Below, piece by piece: positions 1 through 7,773 of a stretch of 10,078 nucleotides of DNA. How positions within the stretch are numbered: position 1 is the first letter of the stretch; every line of letters begins with the position of its first letter. A program made the translations under genes and the position numbers. The notes beneath the pieces were generated by a model. That model made no database searches and was not told the DNA's origin. It saw only the letters and a program-made list of their open reading frames with translations. The stretch is from Acidobacteriota bacterium. GTDB lineage: Bacteria > Acidobacteriota > Vicinamibacteria > Vicinamibacterales > 2-12-FULL-66-21. Location of the stretch: the NCBI GenBank assembly GCA_013817065.1, contig JACDDJ010000110.1, positions 1-10,078 of the forward strand. The letters are read 5' to 3'.

Positions 1-2106
1 GAGCAGAGATCAGTAGATCCGCGGTTTCGGGTGGGAGCGGGCTTCGGCACGCGCGTCGTTCAGGACCAACAAGAGAAGTACATGGACGCGGCCTGGGAGC
101 AGATCGGCCGCGTGCTGGAGGCGAACAAGCGCATCCGCCTGGGGCAGTTCGGCAAGGAAGTCTCCTTCGTCTGGCACGACCGGCATCTGCGCCCCCTGCT
201 CGTTGCGAACCAGCAGAAGGCCCTGCTGATGATGGCGCCGTTGAACAAGCGCGTGCTCGCCAGCGAGTTTACGGTGCATCATCGTCTGGGCCAAAGCTTC
301 GTCCAGCCGGCGATGACGTCGACGGCGCTGCGTCGGGTCATCCGTCCGCGGGGCCGCCTCTTGAAGGCAATACCGTTTGACGACAGCATTACGCCGGACA
401 ACCTGATCTCGCGGGTGAACGACGGCGAGGTCAGCGCCGCACCGCCCAAGGTGACGCCCCCGGGCGTCGTGACGGTGAACGAGGTGGCGGACGAGCTGTT
501 GCCAGAGGACGCTCCACCTACGGTCATAGATCTGATCCGGCGTTATCCCTGGCTGCGGTGGGTTCCCCTGATCGTCGCGCTGGTGATCGTACTGCTGGTC
601 TTCTTGTTCGCGCCCACCGGGCTTGCGCTGGCGGTCGCGGTTGCGGTGGCAGCCGTCGCAGGCTTCCTCTACCAGCTTATCTCGCGATGGACGGATGCGG
701 TTCGGGCCTCCGACGGAATACGCGAGGAGAACCGGACGCCCGAATCCGTCGATGAACTTCCCCGCAGTCCCGACTTCAGAATCACCGAGCTAGGCTCCGG
801 GTTCACGCCGCGCCTTGGGAGCACCGACAGCGTCGAGGCCGTGCGCTTCAAGCAGGCACTGAAGGACTCCTATGAGCTGATCGCCGCGAGCTCAGAGGCC
901 GGCGCGATCGAACCGAAGGAGAAGCTCGACCTGGCGGATATCGCCCAAGGGGTGGTCGCGGCGATCGATCCCGAACAGACGATCCCCAGGCGCGTGCTGA
1001 CCGGGATCTCTCTCCCACAGCGAATCCGCGCCGAGATCGGTGAGCAGTTCGTCGAAGCTATGGCCTATCCCGAGTTCGATACCCCGATGTACGAGCCGCT
1101 CAAGAACATCTCCGCCGAGCTCTTTCTGCCGAATATCAACCTGATCGAGCAGAACAGCATCACCCTGCTGGAGACCAACCAGGAGTTTATCGAGTCATAT
1201 ATGGTCGGGCTCAACCACGAGTTCGCTCGCGAGCTACTCTGGCGCGAGTATCCGACCGACCAGCGCGGCAGCTATTTTAGGCAGTTCTGGGATGTCGGCA
1301 GCTTCTTCAACTCCGACGAGAACCTCGACCCTGCGGAACTGAAGGAGAAGCTCCGCGATATCCCGCCGCTTCACAAGTGGCTGCCGACGTCGAAGCTGGG
1401 TCAGCACGACAATCGCGAGCAGGACGGCGACAACGAAGGGGGTGAAGAGGAGGTCGTGCTGGTGATCTGCGGCGAGTTGCTCAAGCGCTATCCCACCGCG
1501 GTCATCTACGCGCATCGTGCCTGCTGGCAGCGCAAAGACGATGGTACACAAGCCGACAGAGAGAAGCATCCCTGCCTGAGAAGCGGCGAGATAGACAACA
1601 CAAAAGAGCGGCGGCTGGAACCTCTGACCGGGGCTGAAGAGGAGGCTCTCCCGCGCAACAAAGTGCGCGCTCCCCTGTACGAGGCCAAGGTGGATCCGGA
1701 CATCTACTTCTTCGGGTTCGACTTGAAGATAGAGGAGGCAAAAGGAGGCACCGGGGAGAATCCGAGGGACGACCCGGGCTGGTTCTTCGTCATCAAGGAG
1801 CGCCCGGGGGAGCCGCGGTTCGGCCTCGATACCGAGAAGCAGCCGAAACTCAACGTATGGAACGACCTCTCCTGGCAGGACGTCCAGCCCGAAGCCGCGG
1901 GCAGCCACATCCAGATAGACAACGCGACGCCAACGTTCTCGCTCGTGATACCGACGGGCGACGACGAAGAGAAGATCGAGCAATACCGGGATGATAAGAA
2001 CATCTCGTGGAACAAGGACATGAACTCGGCGGCCCTGGCATACGTCTTGTTCCAGGCCCCGGTGCTGGTGGCCGTGCACGCCAGCGAGATGCTACCGAAG
2101 AGTTAA
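1..2106 (+). CDS. Conserved uncharacterised membrane-anchored protein, first gene of the module (5' end outside window)
   Basis: The function is not known to me. The frame is open from base 1, and residues before the GTG at 31 (a DPRFRVGAGFGTRVVQDQQE-type stretch spans it) look like part of the same conserved domain. The true start therefore lies upstream and 701 residues are visible. Counting the GTG as residue 1, residues 1-115 form a conserved-looking helical region (AAWEQIGRVLEANKRIR). Residues 177-195 and 197-217 are strongly hydrophobic and read as two adjacent membrane helices. Residues 340-450 hold the block LNHEFARELLWREYPTDQRG followed by YFRQFWD. Residues 456-475 form an acidic linker. 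The C-terminal domain carries LLKRYPTAVIYA, PDIYFFGFDL, GWFFVIKERPGEPRFGLD and WNDLSW. From memory these motifs recur in large unnamed bacterial proteins encoded next to homologues of the two genes that follow. I infer a membrane-anchored component. It is certainly coding; its role is unknown. Confidence 0.9.
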   Translation, partial: EQRSVDPRFRVGAGFGTRVVQDQQEKYMDAAWEQIGRVLEANKRIRLGQFGKEVSFVWHDRHLRPLLVANQQKALLMMAPLNKRVLASEFTVHHRLGQSFVQPAMTSTALRRVIRPRGRLLKAIPFDDSITPDNLISRVNDGEVSAAPPKVTPPGVVTVNEVADELLPEDAPPTVIDLIRRYPWLRWVPLIVALVIVLLVFLFAPTGLALAVAVAVAAVAGFLYQLISRWTDAVRASDGIREENRTPESVDELPRSPDFRITELGSGFTPRLGSTDSVEAVRFKQALKDSYELIAASSEAGAIEPKEKLDLADIAQGVVAAIDPEQTIPRRVLTGISLPQRIRAEIGEQFVEAMAYPEFDTPMYEPLKNISAELFLPNINLIEQNSITLLETNQEFIESYMVGLNHEFARELLWREYPTDQRGSYFRQFWDVGSFFNSDENLDPAELKEKLRDIPPLHKWLPTSKLGQHDNREQDGDNEGGEEEVVLVICGELLKRYPTAVIYAHRACWQRKDDGTQADREKHPCLRSGEIDNTKERRLEPLTGAEEEALPRNKVRAPLYEAKVDPDIYFFGFDLKIEEAKGGTGENPRDDPGWFFVIKERPGEPRFGLDTEKQPKLNVWNDLSWQDVQPEAAGSHIQIDNATPTFSLVIPTGDDEEKIEQYRDDKNISWNKDMNSAALAYVLFQAPVLVAVHASEMLPKS

Positions 2107-2108
2107 GC

Positions 2109-2117
2109 GGAGCGAGG
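2109..2117 (+). promoter_or_regulatory. Ribosome binding site of the 1879-residue gene
   Basis: The short gap between the first and second genes contains GGAG at 2109-2112, nine bases before the ATG at 2122, and a second weaker GAGG at 2114-2117. The GGAG lies just after the TAA stop of the preceding gene, so translation of the two is probably coupled. It supports the ATG at 2122 as the start. Confidence 0.6.
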
Positions 2118-2121
2118 CGCT

Positions 2122-5100
2122 ATGGCTGAATTCGACGAACTCAGGCAACAATTACGACGGGCGCGCGCCCAGAAGGATGAGGCCGACGACAGCGCCGTCG
2201 CTGCCAAAGAGCGGCTCAAGCGCATCGAAGCGCAGCAGGCCGCGCTCGAACGCGTCTTCGACCCCGAAAACCCGACGCACGCGGCGGAGCGTGAGAGGCT
2301 CGAAGACGAGCGCGCACGGGCGAACGAATCGCTGAAGCAGTCGCAGGACGCGCAGGCTGAGGCTGGAATCTTCGAGGGGGAGATCTTCGAGAATTTCGCG
2401 CCGCTGACGGATGATCCGCACGAAGCTATCGTGCGGATGAACGACGACTTCCCGATTCTGCTGCTGCCGGTGCGTCTCGAGACCCGGTTCAAGAGCGTAA
2501 CCACGCCCGGGGACGATGTGTCGCGCCCGCAGTTGTGGGTGCGGATCTACCCGGACGATTGCTTTATCGATACGTTCGAGCCAACGCTCTCGGAGGCCGA
2601 GATCGCCAACGCGAAGCTCTACTGGACGGGCATCTGGGAGGCCGGCGGAATCGAGGATCAGGAGCGCGGTGCGTGGCGCGGTCTCGTGGCGGGCCACGGT
2701 TCCGGCCGTGCCGAATGGATCATCTCCAACTACAAACCTCTCAGCATCACCCAACTCACCCAACAACCAACCAAGGCGCTGCCGGACGATGTGATACTCA
2801 CCATCCCTACCGAGACACGGCTGGGTGATGCCGAGGAGAAACGGACGGCGAGGTTTTGGCGCGAGGTCTGGCTGGCCGATGGCGACAAGACAAAGGAAGA
2901 TGCGGCTCGCGCGGCGCTGGATACCGCCGTTGGCGCCGACCGTGCCGAGCAGATCGTCGCGCAGTACCGGCCCGCAAACATTGACAAGACGCCGACCGCG
3001 CCCCGCACGAAGGAGCAGGTCAACGTGAGCGCGGCGTTCGTCGTGTTTCCCAACACCGAGGACCTCGACATCAAGCAGCATTCCTGGGCTCGCGCTCCTA
3101 AGGTGACGATGTTACCGGACCGGTTTGTCTTCTTAGGCTACGCCGGCAGCGGTCCACCCCTGGTTGTCGTGGCCGACAACCCGGTGCCCTCACCCCTGAT
3201 AGTCGGCCCAGATCCATCTGCGCCGGAGCAAGAGCAGCTGCGACAGGACGAGGACGGCGAGATCATCGTCCCCGACGAGATGCGGTGGATGGTAGATTTC
3301 GACCGAGCGGTCCAGGTCGGTCTGGGGTTTCGCATCGACCTGAACGAGACGCAGGCGACGCGGGGATTCGACCGCGTGCTGGTGGTCGGCCTGCGGCTAA
3401 GCGCCGATGAGGCAGCGGCGAAGTCCGAACTCGAAACGCTCATCGAGCATCATCGCTTCAGCCGCACCGGCTTCAGCCTGGTGCCGCAGGGCACACCGAC
3501 CAACAATACGGAGACCAGCGGCTCGGGATTTGACCGCAGCGACGATTCCGACGCGAGCTTCGACGACCTGCGAGAGGACGCCCTATTTGAGGAGGAGTTC
3601 GACTGGCTCGACAAGAAGGACGGTCAGTGGTTGGCGGAGTACCTCGGCATTGACAGCGCCGTCTTGAAGAAGATCCGGCACAGCGACGGGAGGGACCAAG
3701 CGAACGCTCGCGCGATGCACGTGGCCCTGTGGCCGGCGACCCTCGGCTACTGGATGGAGACGATGATGGCGCCGGTCTTCGGCCCGGAGGCAGTAGAGGA
3801 TACGCGGGAGTTCTTCAACCGGTTTGTAATCGGCCGCGGCGCCGTACCGGCGGTACGCCTCGGCAGGCAGCCCTACGGCATCCTTCCGGCAACGGCGTTG
3901 TCGCGGATGCGTTGGATGGAGCCACGCGACGAGGAGTTCGAGTTCTCGAACCAGCCCGGGAGCAGGATGCTCCGATACGTGCGCCGGCTCTACTCGATCC
4001 TCCGGCTGATCGACGCGGACTGGCAGGACATGGCCGCGGAAGTCTCGTTCGCCGGCAAGCCCGGCGACGCCCACGAGACGCTGCTCGATATCGTCGGACT
4101 GCATTCCGGGTCGGTCGAGTTCTCGCAGCGCTATGCGGAGAGCGCGCAGCAACTGTACAACCGGTTAAATCTCGGGGGGCTGGGCGGCTTGATGACCTCG
4201 ACGCTCCTCGCGGCTCTGCAGCGGTCCGGTACCGCGCTGCTGGCGGAGCTTGGCTACACCGGCAACGACGTGCCGGACATCCTGAACAAATTCTTCTTCG
4301 GCAAGCACAATCTGCTGAAAGGTCCGCTCATCGACGATAAGCCGCTATCAGAGACCGAACCAATCCGCGCCTACACGGCAGATGGAAATAACTATCTCCA
4401 GTGGCTCATCGATGCCGCCAACACGTCCCTCGATGCGGTGTATGCCCAGGAAGGGTTCCTCGACGACAAACCTCCGCAGGCGCTGCTCTACCTCATGCTA
4501 CGTCACGCGATACAGCTTGGCTACCACGACGTGAGCGTGCGCCTGCACGAGTCCGTGGGTCTCTTAGACGCGGAAGCAGCAACGCTGGCCAGGCGAGACG
4601 AGCCGTTCATCCACATCAGGGAGCAGGCGCAGACCAGCGAAAGCCGGTACCAACTGCTGTACAAGCCGGAGCCCGCGATCACGGGAAGCGCAACGATGCT
4701 CGTAGGCGAGTTCATCGGATCTTCGGTTTCGACCCTGCCCTTGGCACGCTACTTGAATGAGCAGGTGCAGGCGCTCGTACGGTTGAACAAAGACCATTCG
4801 ACTGCCCTTCTGGAGCGGGCGTTCACCGAGCACATCGACTGCTGTACGTATCGCCTCGATGCATGGTTGCTGGGGCTCGTGCACCTTCAACTCGCGGCTA
4901 TGCGCAACCTGCGTGACCGGGACGATGCCCAACCTACAAAAGGAATCTACCTGGGCGCTTACGCTTGGCTCGAAGAGGTGCGGCCAGAGAACAGAGTCCT
5001 CACGCCGGTGCGACTCGAGGACCCGGACCTCATCGAGGCCTTCACCAGCAACGATGAGCCTCCGCTCCAGCGTGACAGCGCCAATCAGGGCTACGTTCAC

Positions 5101-7761
5101 GCGCCCTCGCTGAACCAGGCCGTCGCGGCGGCCGTACTGCGCAGCGGCTACGTCTCAAACGCAAGCTCCGCAAACCGCCAGACGATGGCGGTAAACCTGA
5201 CCTCGGAACGTGTTCGCACCGCGCTCGGGATGCTCGAAGGCATTCGCGGCGGGCAGAGCCTAGGCGCCTTGCTCGGCTACCAATTTGAGCGCGGCCTCCA
5301 TGACCGGCACACCCTCGCCGAGGTCGACGAGTTCATCTTCGACCTTCGGAGAGAATTCCCCCTCGTCAGCAATCGGCTGGCCTCGACCAGGGTGCCGGAG
5401 GACGGTCCTATCGAAGCGGAGAACGGTTCCATCGAGGCACTGGAAGCCCGCAACGTGATCGACGGGCTGGCCCTTGTGGATCACATCAAGTCGACCGGCC
5501 ACAACACCTACCCCTTCGGCAAGACTACACTACCTTCGGCAACCACGGCGGAAGCAGCCGCCATCAACGCCGAGGTCGCTCGGCTTCTCGAAACTCATGA
5601 CGCGGTGGCCGACCTCGCGCTTGCCGAAGGCGTGTATCAGGCGGTGCTCGGCAACTACGATCGCGTCGCTTCGACCTACGACGCCTACAGCAAGGGCAAC
5701 GTCCCGCCCGAACCGCAGGTGGTAGGGACTCCGACGAGTGGGATCGGGTTGACGCATCGCGTCGGCCTGCATCTCGAGGCTGGCATAGATCCCACCGTCT
5801 CACCCGTAGGCGGCGTGGGAATGACGCCACGCGCACAAGCCGAACCGGCGATGAACAGTTGGCTTGCCGAAGTCCTGCCGCTGCTTGAAGAGATCGCCTG
5901 CAAGGTATCGTTCCACGACACCACGACCAACACGCTGACCGAGGATGAAGTCACGCTGCACGACCTGGGCGTCCAGCCGACCGATCTGCTCCAGCTCGTA
6001 CATGACGACGACGAGCAGGCGATGTCGGAGCTCGACGATCGGATCGTGCGGTTCGTCGTCACAACGCGTTCACCCCGACCCGATGTGCCGGTCACAATCC
6101 GTTATATGGAGAAGACGACGGCGCACTTCTTCTCCGTATTCGAGCTCATGCCGCTGATGCGCCACCTGCGCCGCCTGACCCAGTTGTCTCGCCCCTTGAA
6201 ACCGAGCGATCTCGCACTTACCGATGAGGCGACGAGCGGCGAGGACGCGGCCGTTTTCATAGACAAGCAGCGCCTAGTGCTCGTGCGCAGCGCGATGCAG
6301 ACGCTGCGCACGGAGCTCGACAACTTCGTGTCCAACATCGATGGCCCCGTGGGACCCCTGGCAGATCCGGACAACCGCCGCGGCGAGCTCATCGATAACG
6401 CCAATACTTACGTGGAGGACCTGGTTTCATTTCTGGCACGGGCGGCCGCGTTCGCGATCCCGCAGACCGGCTGGGGATTCGCCTACGACTTCAGGCAGCG
6501 CGTGTTCCGCGCGATCCTCGAGAAGTGCGCCGAACTCGTGACGCGCTGGAACGAGCGGCTGGTCGAGTTCGACGGCCTGATGCTGGCGTACGATAACCTA
6601 CCGGGGACCGCGACGGATCAGGAGAAGTTCGACCTGCTCTTACGGGCCGAACGGCTCGTCTCCACGACGGCAACAAGCCCCTTGCCTCCATCACCCGATG
6701 CCTTCAAGGCAGACCTTCAGGATCCTCAGACCGGAAAACGGGCCGCTTTCGCCGCGAAGCTCGATGAGTTCGACGCGGTCAAGGATACTACTCTCACATC
6801 GGTAACACAGCTCTTGAGCGACGTTAAGGGGCTGTTGCCGATCACCGGTTTCGACTTCATCGATTTCTCCTTCACCGAACAAGAAGATGAGATGGTGCGG
6901 TTCGCGGAGGATGCGGTGAGGGTGGCAAAGATCATCGTGGCCGAGATGGACCGGCGGCTGGTGAGTTCGCAAGCGCTGTTCGAACAGCACGACGATGCGG
7001 CAGAGGCCGCGGCGCGCGTGGACGCGCTCGAGGGTGCAGCAAAGGCTCTGCTCGGGGACGACTTCCTCATCGTCCCCGAGTTCAGTCTCGGAGCAGCGCA
7101 CGGCGACGAGCTCGAGAAGGCGCTCGACGCGAGCCAGTCTGGCGCCCTGTTCGATTACCTCGAGAACACCATGCAGATCGACTTCCCGGTAGACACCTGG
7201 CTTTACGGCGTGGCACGCGTGCGAGAGAAGATGCACGCCTGGGAGCAGGTGGTGATGCTCACGGGCGCTTTCGGAACCAATGAGCCGGTACTGACGGCGC
7301 TGCAACTGCCGTTCCTGCCCAACGATTACTGGCTAGCACTCGAGTTCCCACCAGAAGCGAAACCCGGTACCGACCGGTTGCTTTACACGGCTCACTTCGC
7401 CTCTACATTCCAGAAAGCCTCGCGGCAATGCGGGCTGTTCGTTGACGAGTGGACCGAAGTGATCCCGTCAAACGACGCAACGACGGGTATCACGTTCCAC
7501 TACGATCGCCCGAACTGCGAGCCGCCGCAGACGATGCTGCTCGTCACGCCGACCGATTTCCGTGGGGCTTGGCAATGGGAGGACCTCGTCGATGCGCTGA
7601 ACGAGACGCTCGACCTCGCCAAGAGGCGCGCCGTCGAGCCGGTGCACGTCGATCGATCGGCGTATGCACGCTTTCTACCCGCAACGATCATGGCGGTGAC
7701 GATGCGACAGCTAACCATTTCGGCGGATCTCGCCCTCAACAACGACCTACGGCTATCTTGA
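2122..7761 (+). CDS. Giant conserved protein of unknown function (1879 aa), second gene of the module
   Basis: A soluble-looking protein of about 207 kDa with no signal peptide and no membrane segment. Residues 1-82 are Ala/Glu/Arg/Lys-rich with heptad-like spacing, typical of a coiled coil. Residues 100-150 contain FPILLLPVRLETRF and LWVRIYPDDCFIDTFEPT. Two tandem 51-residue helical units follow (156-206 and 234-284). Residues 457-500 are an acidic Ser/Asp/Glu linker. Later blocks are WPATLGYW (near 537), PAVRLGRQPYGILP (near 576), GYVHAPSLNQAVAAAVLR (990-1007), NLTSERVRTAL, ALLGYQFERGLH (1049-1060), LHDLGVQPTDLL (near 1279), and near the C-terminus DEWTEVIPS (1775-1783), TTGITFHYDRPN and ETLDLAKRRAV. 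I recall these blocks from a widespread unnamed family of similar size, which supports an intact gene, but I know no activity. No nucleotide-binding P-loop, HExxH or nuclease motif was seen. It lies 15 bases after the first gene and 12 before the third. Confidence 0.93.
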   Translation: MAEFDELRQQLRRARAQKDEADDSAVAAKERLKRIEAQQAALERVFDPENPTHAAERERLEDERARANESLKQSQDAQAEAGIFEGEIFENFAPLTDDPHEAIVRMNDDFPILLLPVRLETRFKSVTTPGDDVSRPQLWVRIYPDDCFIDTFEPTLSEAEIANAKLYWTGIWEAGGIEDQERGAWRGLVAGHGSGRAEWIISNYKPLSITQLTQQPTKALPDDVILTIPTETRLGDAEEKRTARFWREVWLADGDKTKEDAARAALDTAVGADRAEQIVAQYRPANIDKTPTAPRTKEQVNVSAAFVVFPNTEDLDIKQHSWARAPKVTMLPDRFVFLGYAGSGPPLVVVADNPVPSPLIVGPDPSAPEQEQLRQDEDGEIIVPDEMRWMVDFDRAVQVGLGFRIDLNETQATRGFDRVLVVGLRLSADEAAAKSELETLIEHHRFSRTGFSLVPQGTPTNNTETSGSGFDRSDDSDASFDDLREDALFEEEFDWLDKKDGQWLAEYLGIDSAVLKKIRHSDGRDQANARAMHVALWPATLGYWMETMMAPVFGPEAVEDTREFFNRFVIGRGAVPAVRLGRQPYGILPATALSRMRWMEPRDEEFEFSNQPGSRMLRYVRRLYSILRLIDADWQDMAAEVSFAGKPGDAHETLLDIVGLHSGSVEFSQRYAESAQQLYNRLNLGGLGGLMTSTLLAALQRSGTALLAELGYTGNDVPDILNKFFFGKHNLLKGPLIDDKPLSETEPIRAYTADGNNYLQWLIDAANTSLDAVYAQEGFLDDKPPQALLYLMLRHAIQLGYHDVSVRLHESVGLLDAEAATLARRDEPFIHIREQAQTSESRYQLLYKPEPAITGSATMLVGEFIGSSVSTLPLARYLNEQVQALVRLNKDHSTALLERAFTEHIDCCTYRLDAWLLGLVHLQLAAMRNLRDRDDAQPTKGIYLGAYAWLEEVRPENRVLTPVRLEDPDLIEAFTSNDEPPLQRDSANQGYVHAPSLNQAVAAAVLRSGYVSNASSANRQTMAVNLTSERVRTALGMLEGIRGGQSLGALLGYQFERGLHDRHTLAEVDEFIFDLRREFPLVSNRLASTRVPEDGPIEAENGSIEALEARNVIDGLALVDHIKSTGHNTYPFGKTTLPSATTAEAAAINAEVARLLETHDAVADLALAEGVYQAVLGNYDRVASTYDAYSKGNVPPEPQVVGTPTSGIGLTHRVGLHLEAGIDPTVSPVGGVGMTPRAQAEPAMNSWLAEVLPLLEEIACKVSFHDTTTNTLTEDEVTLHDLGVQPTDLLQLVHDDDEQAMSELDDRIVRFVVTTRSPRPDVPVTIRYMEKTTAHFFSVFELMPLMRHLRRLTQLSRPLKPSDLALTDEATSGEDAAVFIDKQRLVLVRSAMQTLRTELDNFVSNIDGPVGPLADPDNRRGELIDNANTYVEDLVSFLARAAAFAIPQTGWGFAYDFRQRVFRAILEKCAELVTRWNERLVEFDGLMLAYDNLPGTATDQEKFDLLLRAERLVSTTATSPLPPSPDAFKADLQDPQTGKRAAFAAKLDEFDAVKDTTLTSVTQLLSDVKGLLPITGFDFIDFSFTEQEDEMVRFAEDAVRVAKIIVAEMDRRLVSSQALFEQHDDAAEAAARVDALEGAAKALLGDDFLIVPEFSLGAAHGDELEKALDASQSGALFDYLENTMQIDFPVDTWLYGVARVREKMHAWEQVVMLTGAFGTNEPVLTALQLPFLPNDYWLALEFPPEAKPGTDRLLYTAHFASTFQKASRQCGLFVDEWTEVIPSNDATTGITFHYDRPNCEPPQTMLLVTPTDFRGAWQWEDLVDALNETLDLAKRRAVEPVHVDRSAYARFLPATIMAVTMRQLTISADLALNNDLRLS
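2587..2973 (+). repeat. Internal protein duplication: two 51-residue units in the giant protein
   Basis: Residues 156-206 (2587-2739) and 234-284 (2821-2973) align without gaps over 51 positions. By hand count 17 are identical, including both Trp of a WxxxW motif, GRAE/DRAE with the following Ile, and the closing YKP/YRP. Many other positions are conservative, such as Y/F, I/V and N/Q. The units are separated by 27 residues. I read this as an old duplication of a helical domain, not a recent DNA repeat, because the nucleotide sequences have diverged. Confidence 0.75.
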
Positions 7762-7766
7762 AGGAG
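7761..7766 (+). promoter_or_regulatory. Strong ribosome binding site for the GTG-started third gene
   Basis: AAGGAG begins on the last base of the TGA stop of the giant gene and sits seven bases before the GTG at 7774. This near-ideal Shine-Dalgarno sequence decides the GTG start, and its overlap with the upstream stop codon indicates translational coupling of the two genes. Confidence 0.85.
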
Positions 7767-7773
7767 AACTGAC

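Noticed and set aside
31..33. GTG as true start of the first gene
   Set aside because: No ribosome binding site precedes it and the frame is open with conserved-looking residues back to base 1, so it is an internal Val codon.
1234..2079. 281-residue open frame on the minus strand
   Set aside because: It lies wholly opposite the conserved C-terminal domain of the first gene, has no recognisable motif, and is the kind of Leu/Arg/Val-rich shadow expected in GC-rich DNA.
2152..3081. 309-residue open frame on the minus strand
   Set aside because: It is antisense to the N-terminal part of the giant gene, whose coding strand carries clear conserved blocks and a protein-level duplication. The composition of the antisense frame is low-complexity and Arg/Leu-rich.
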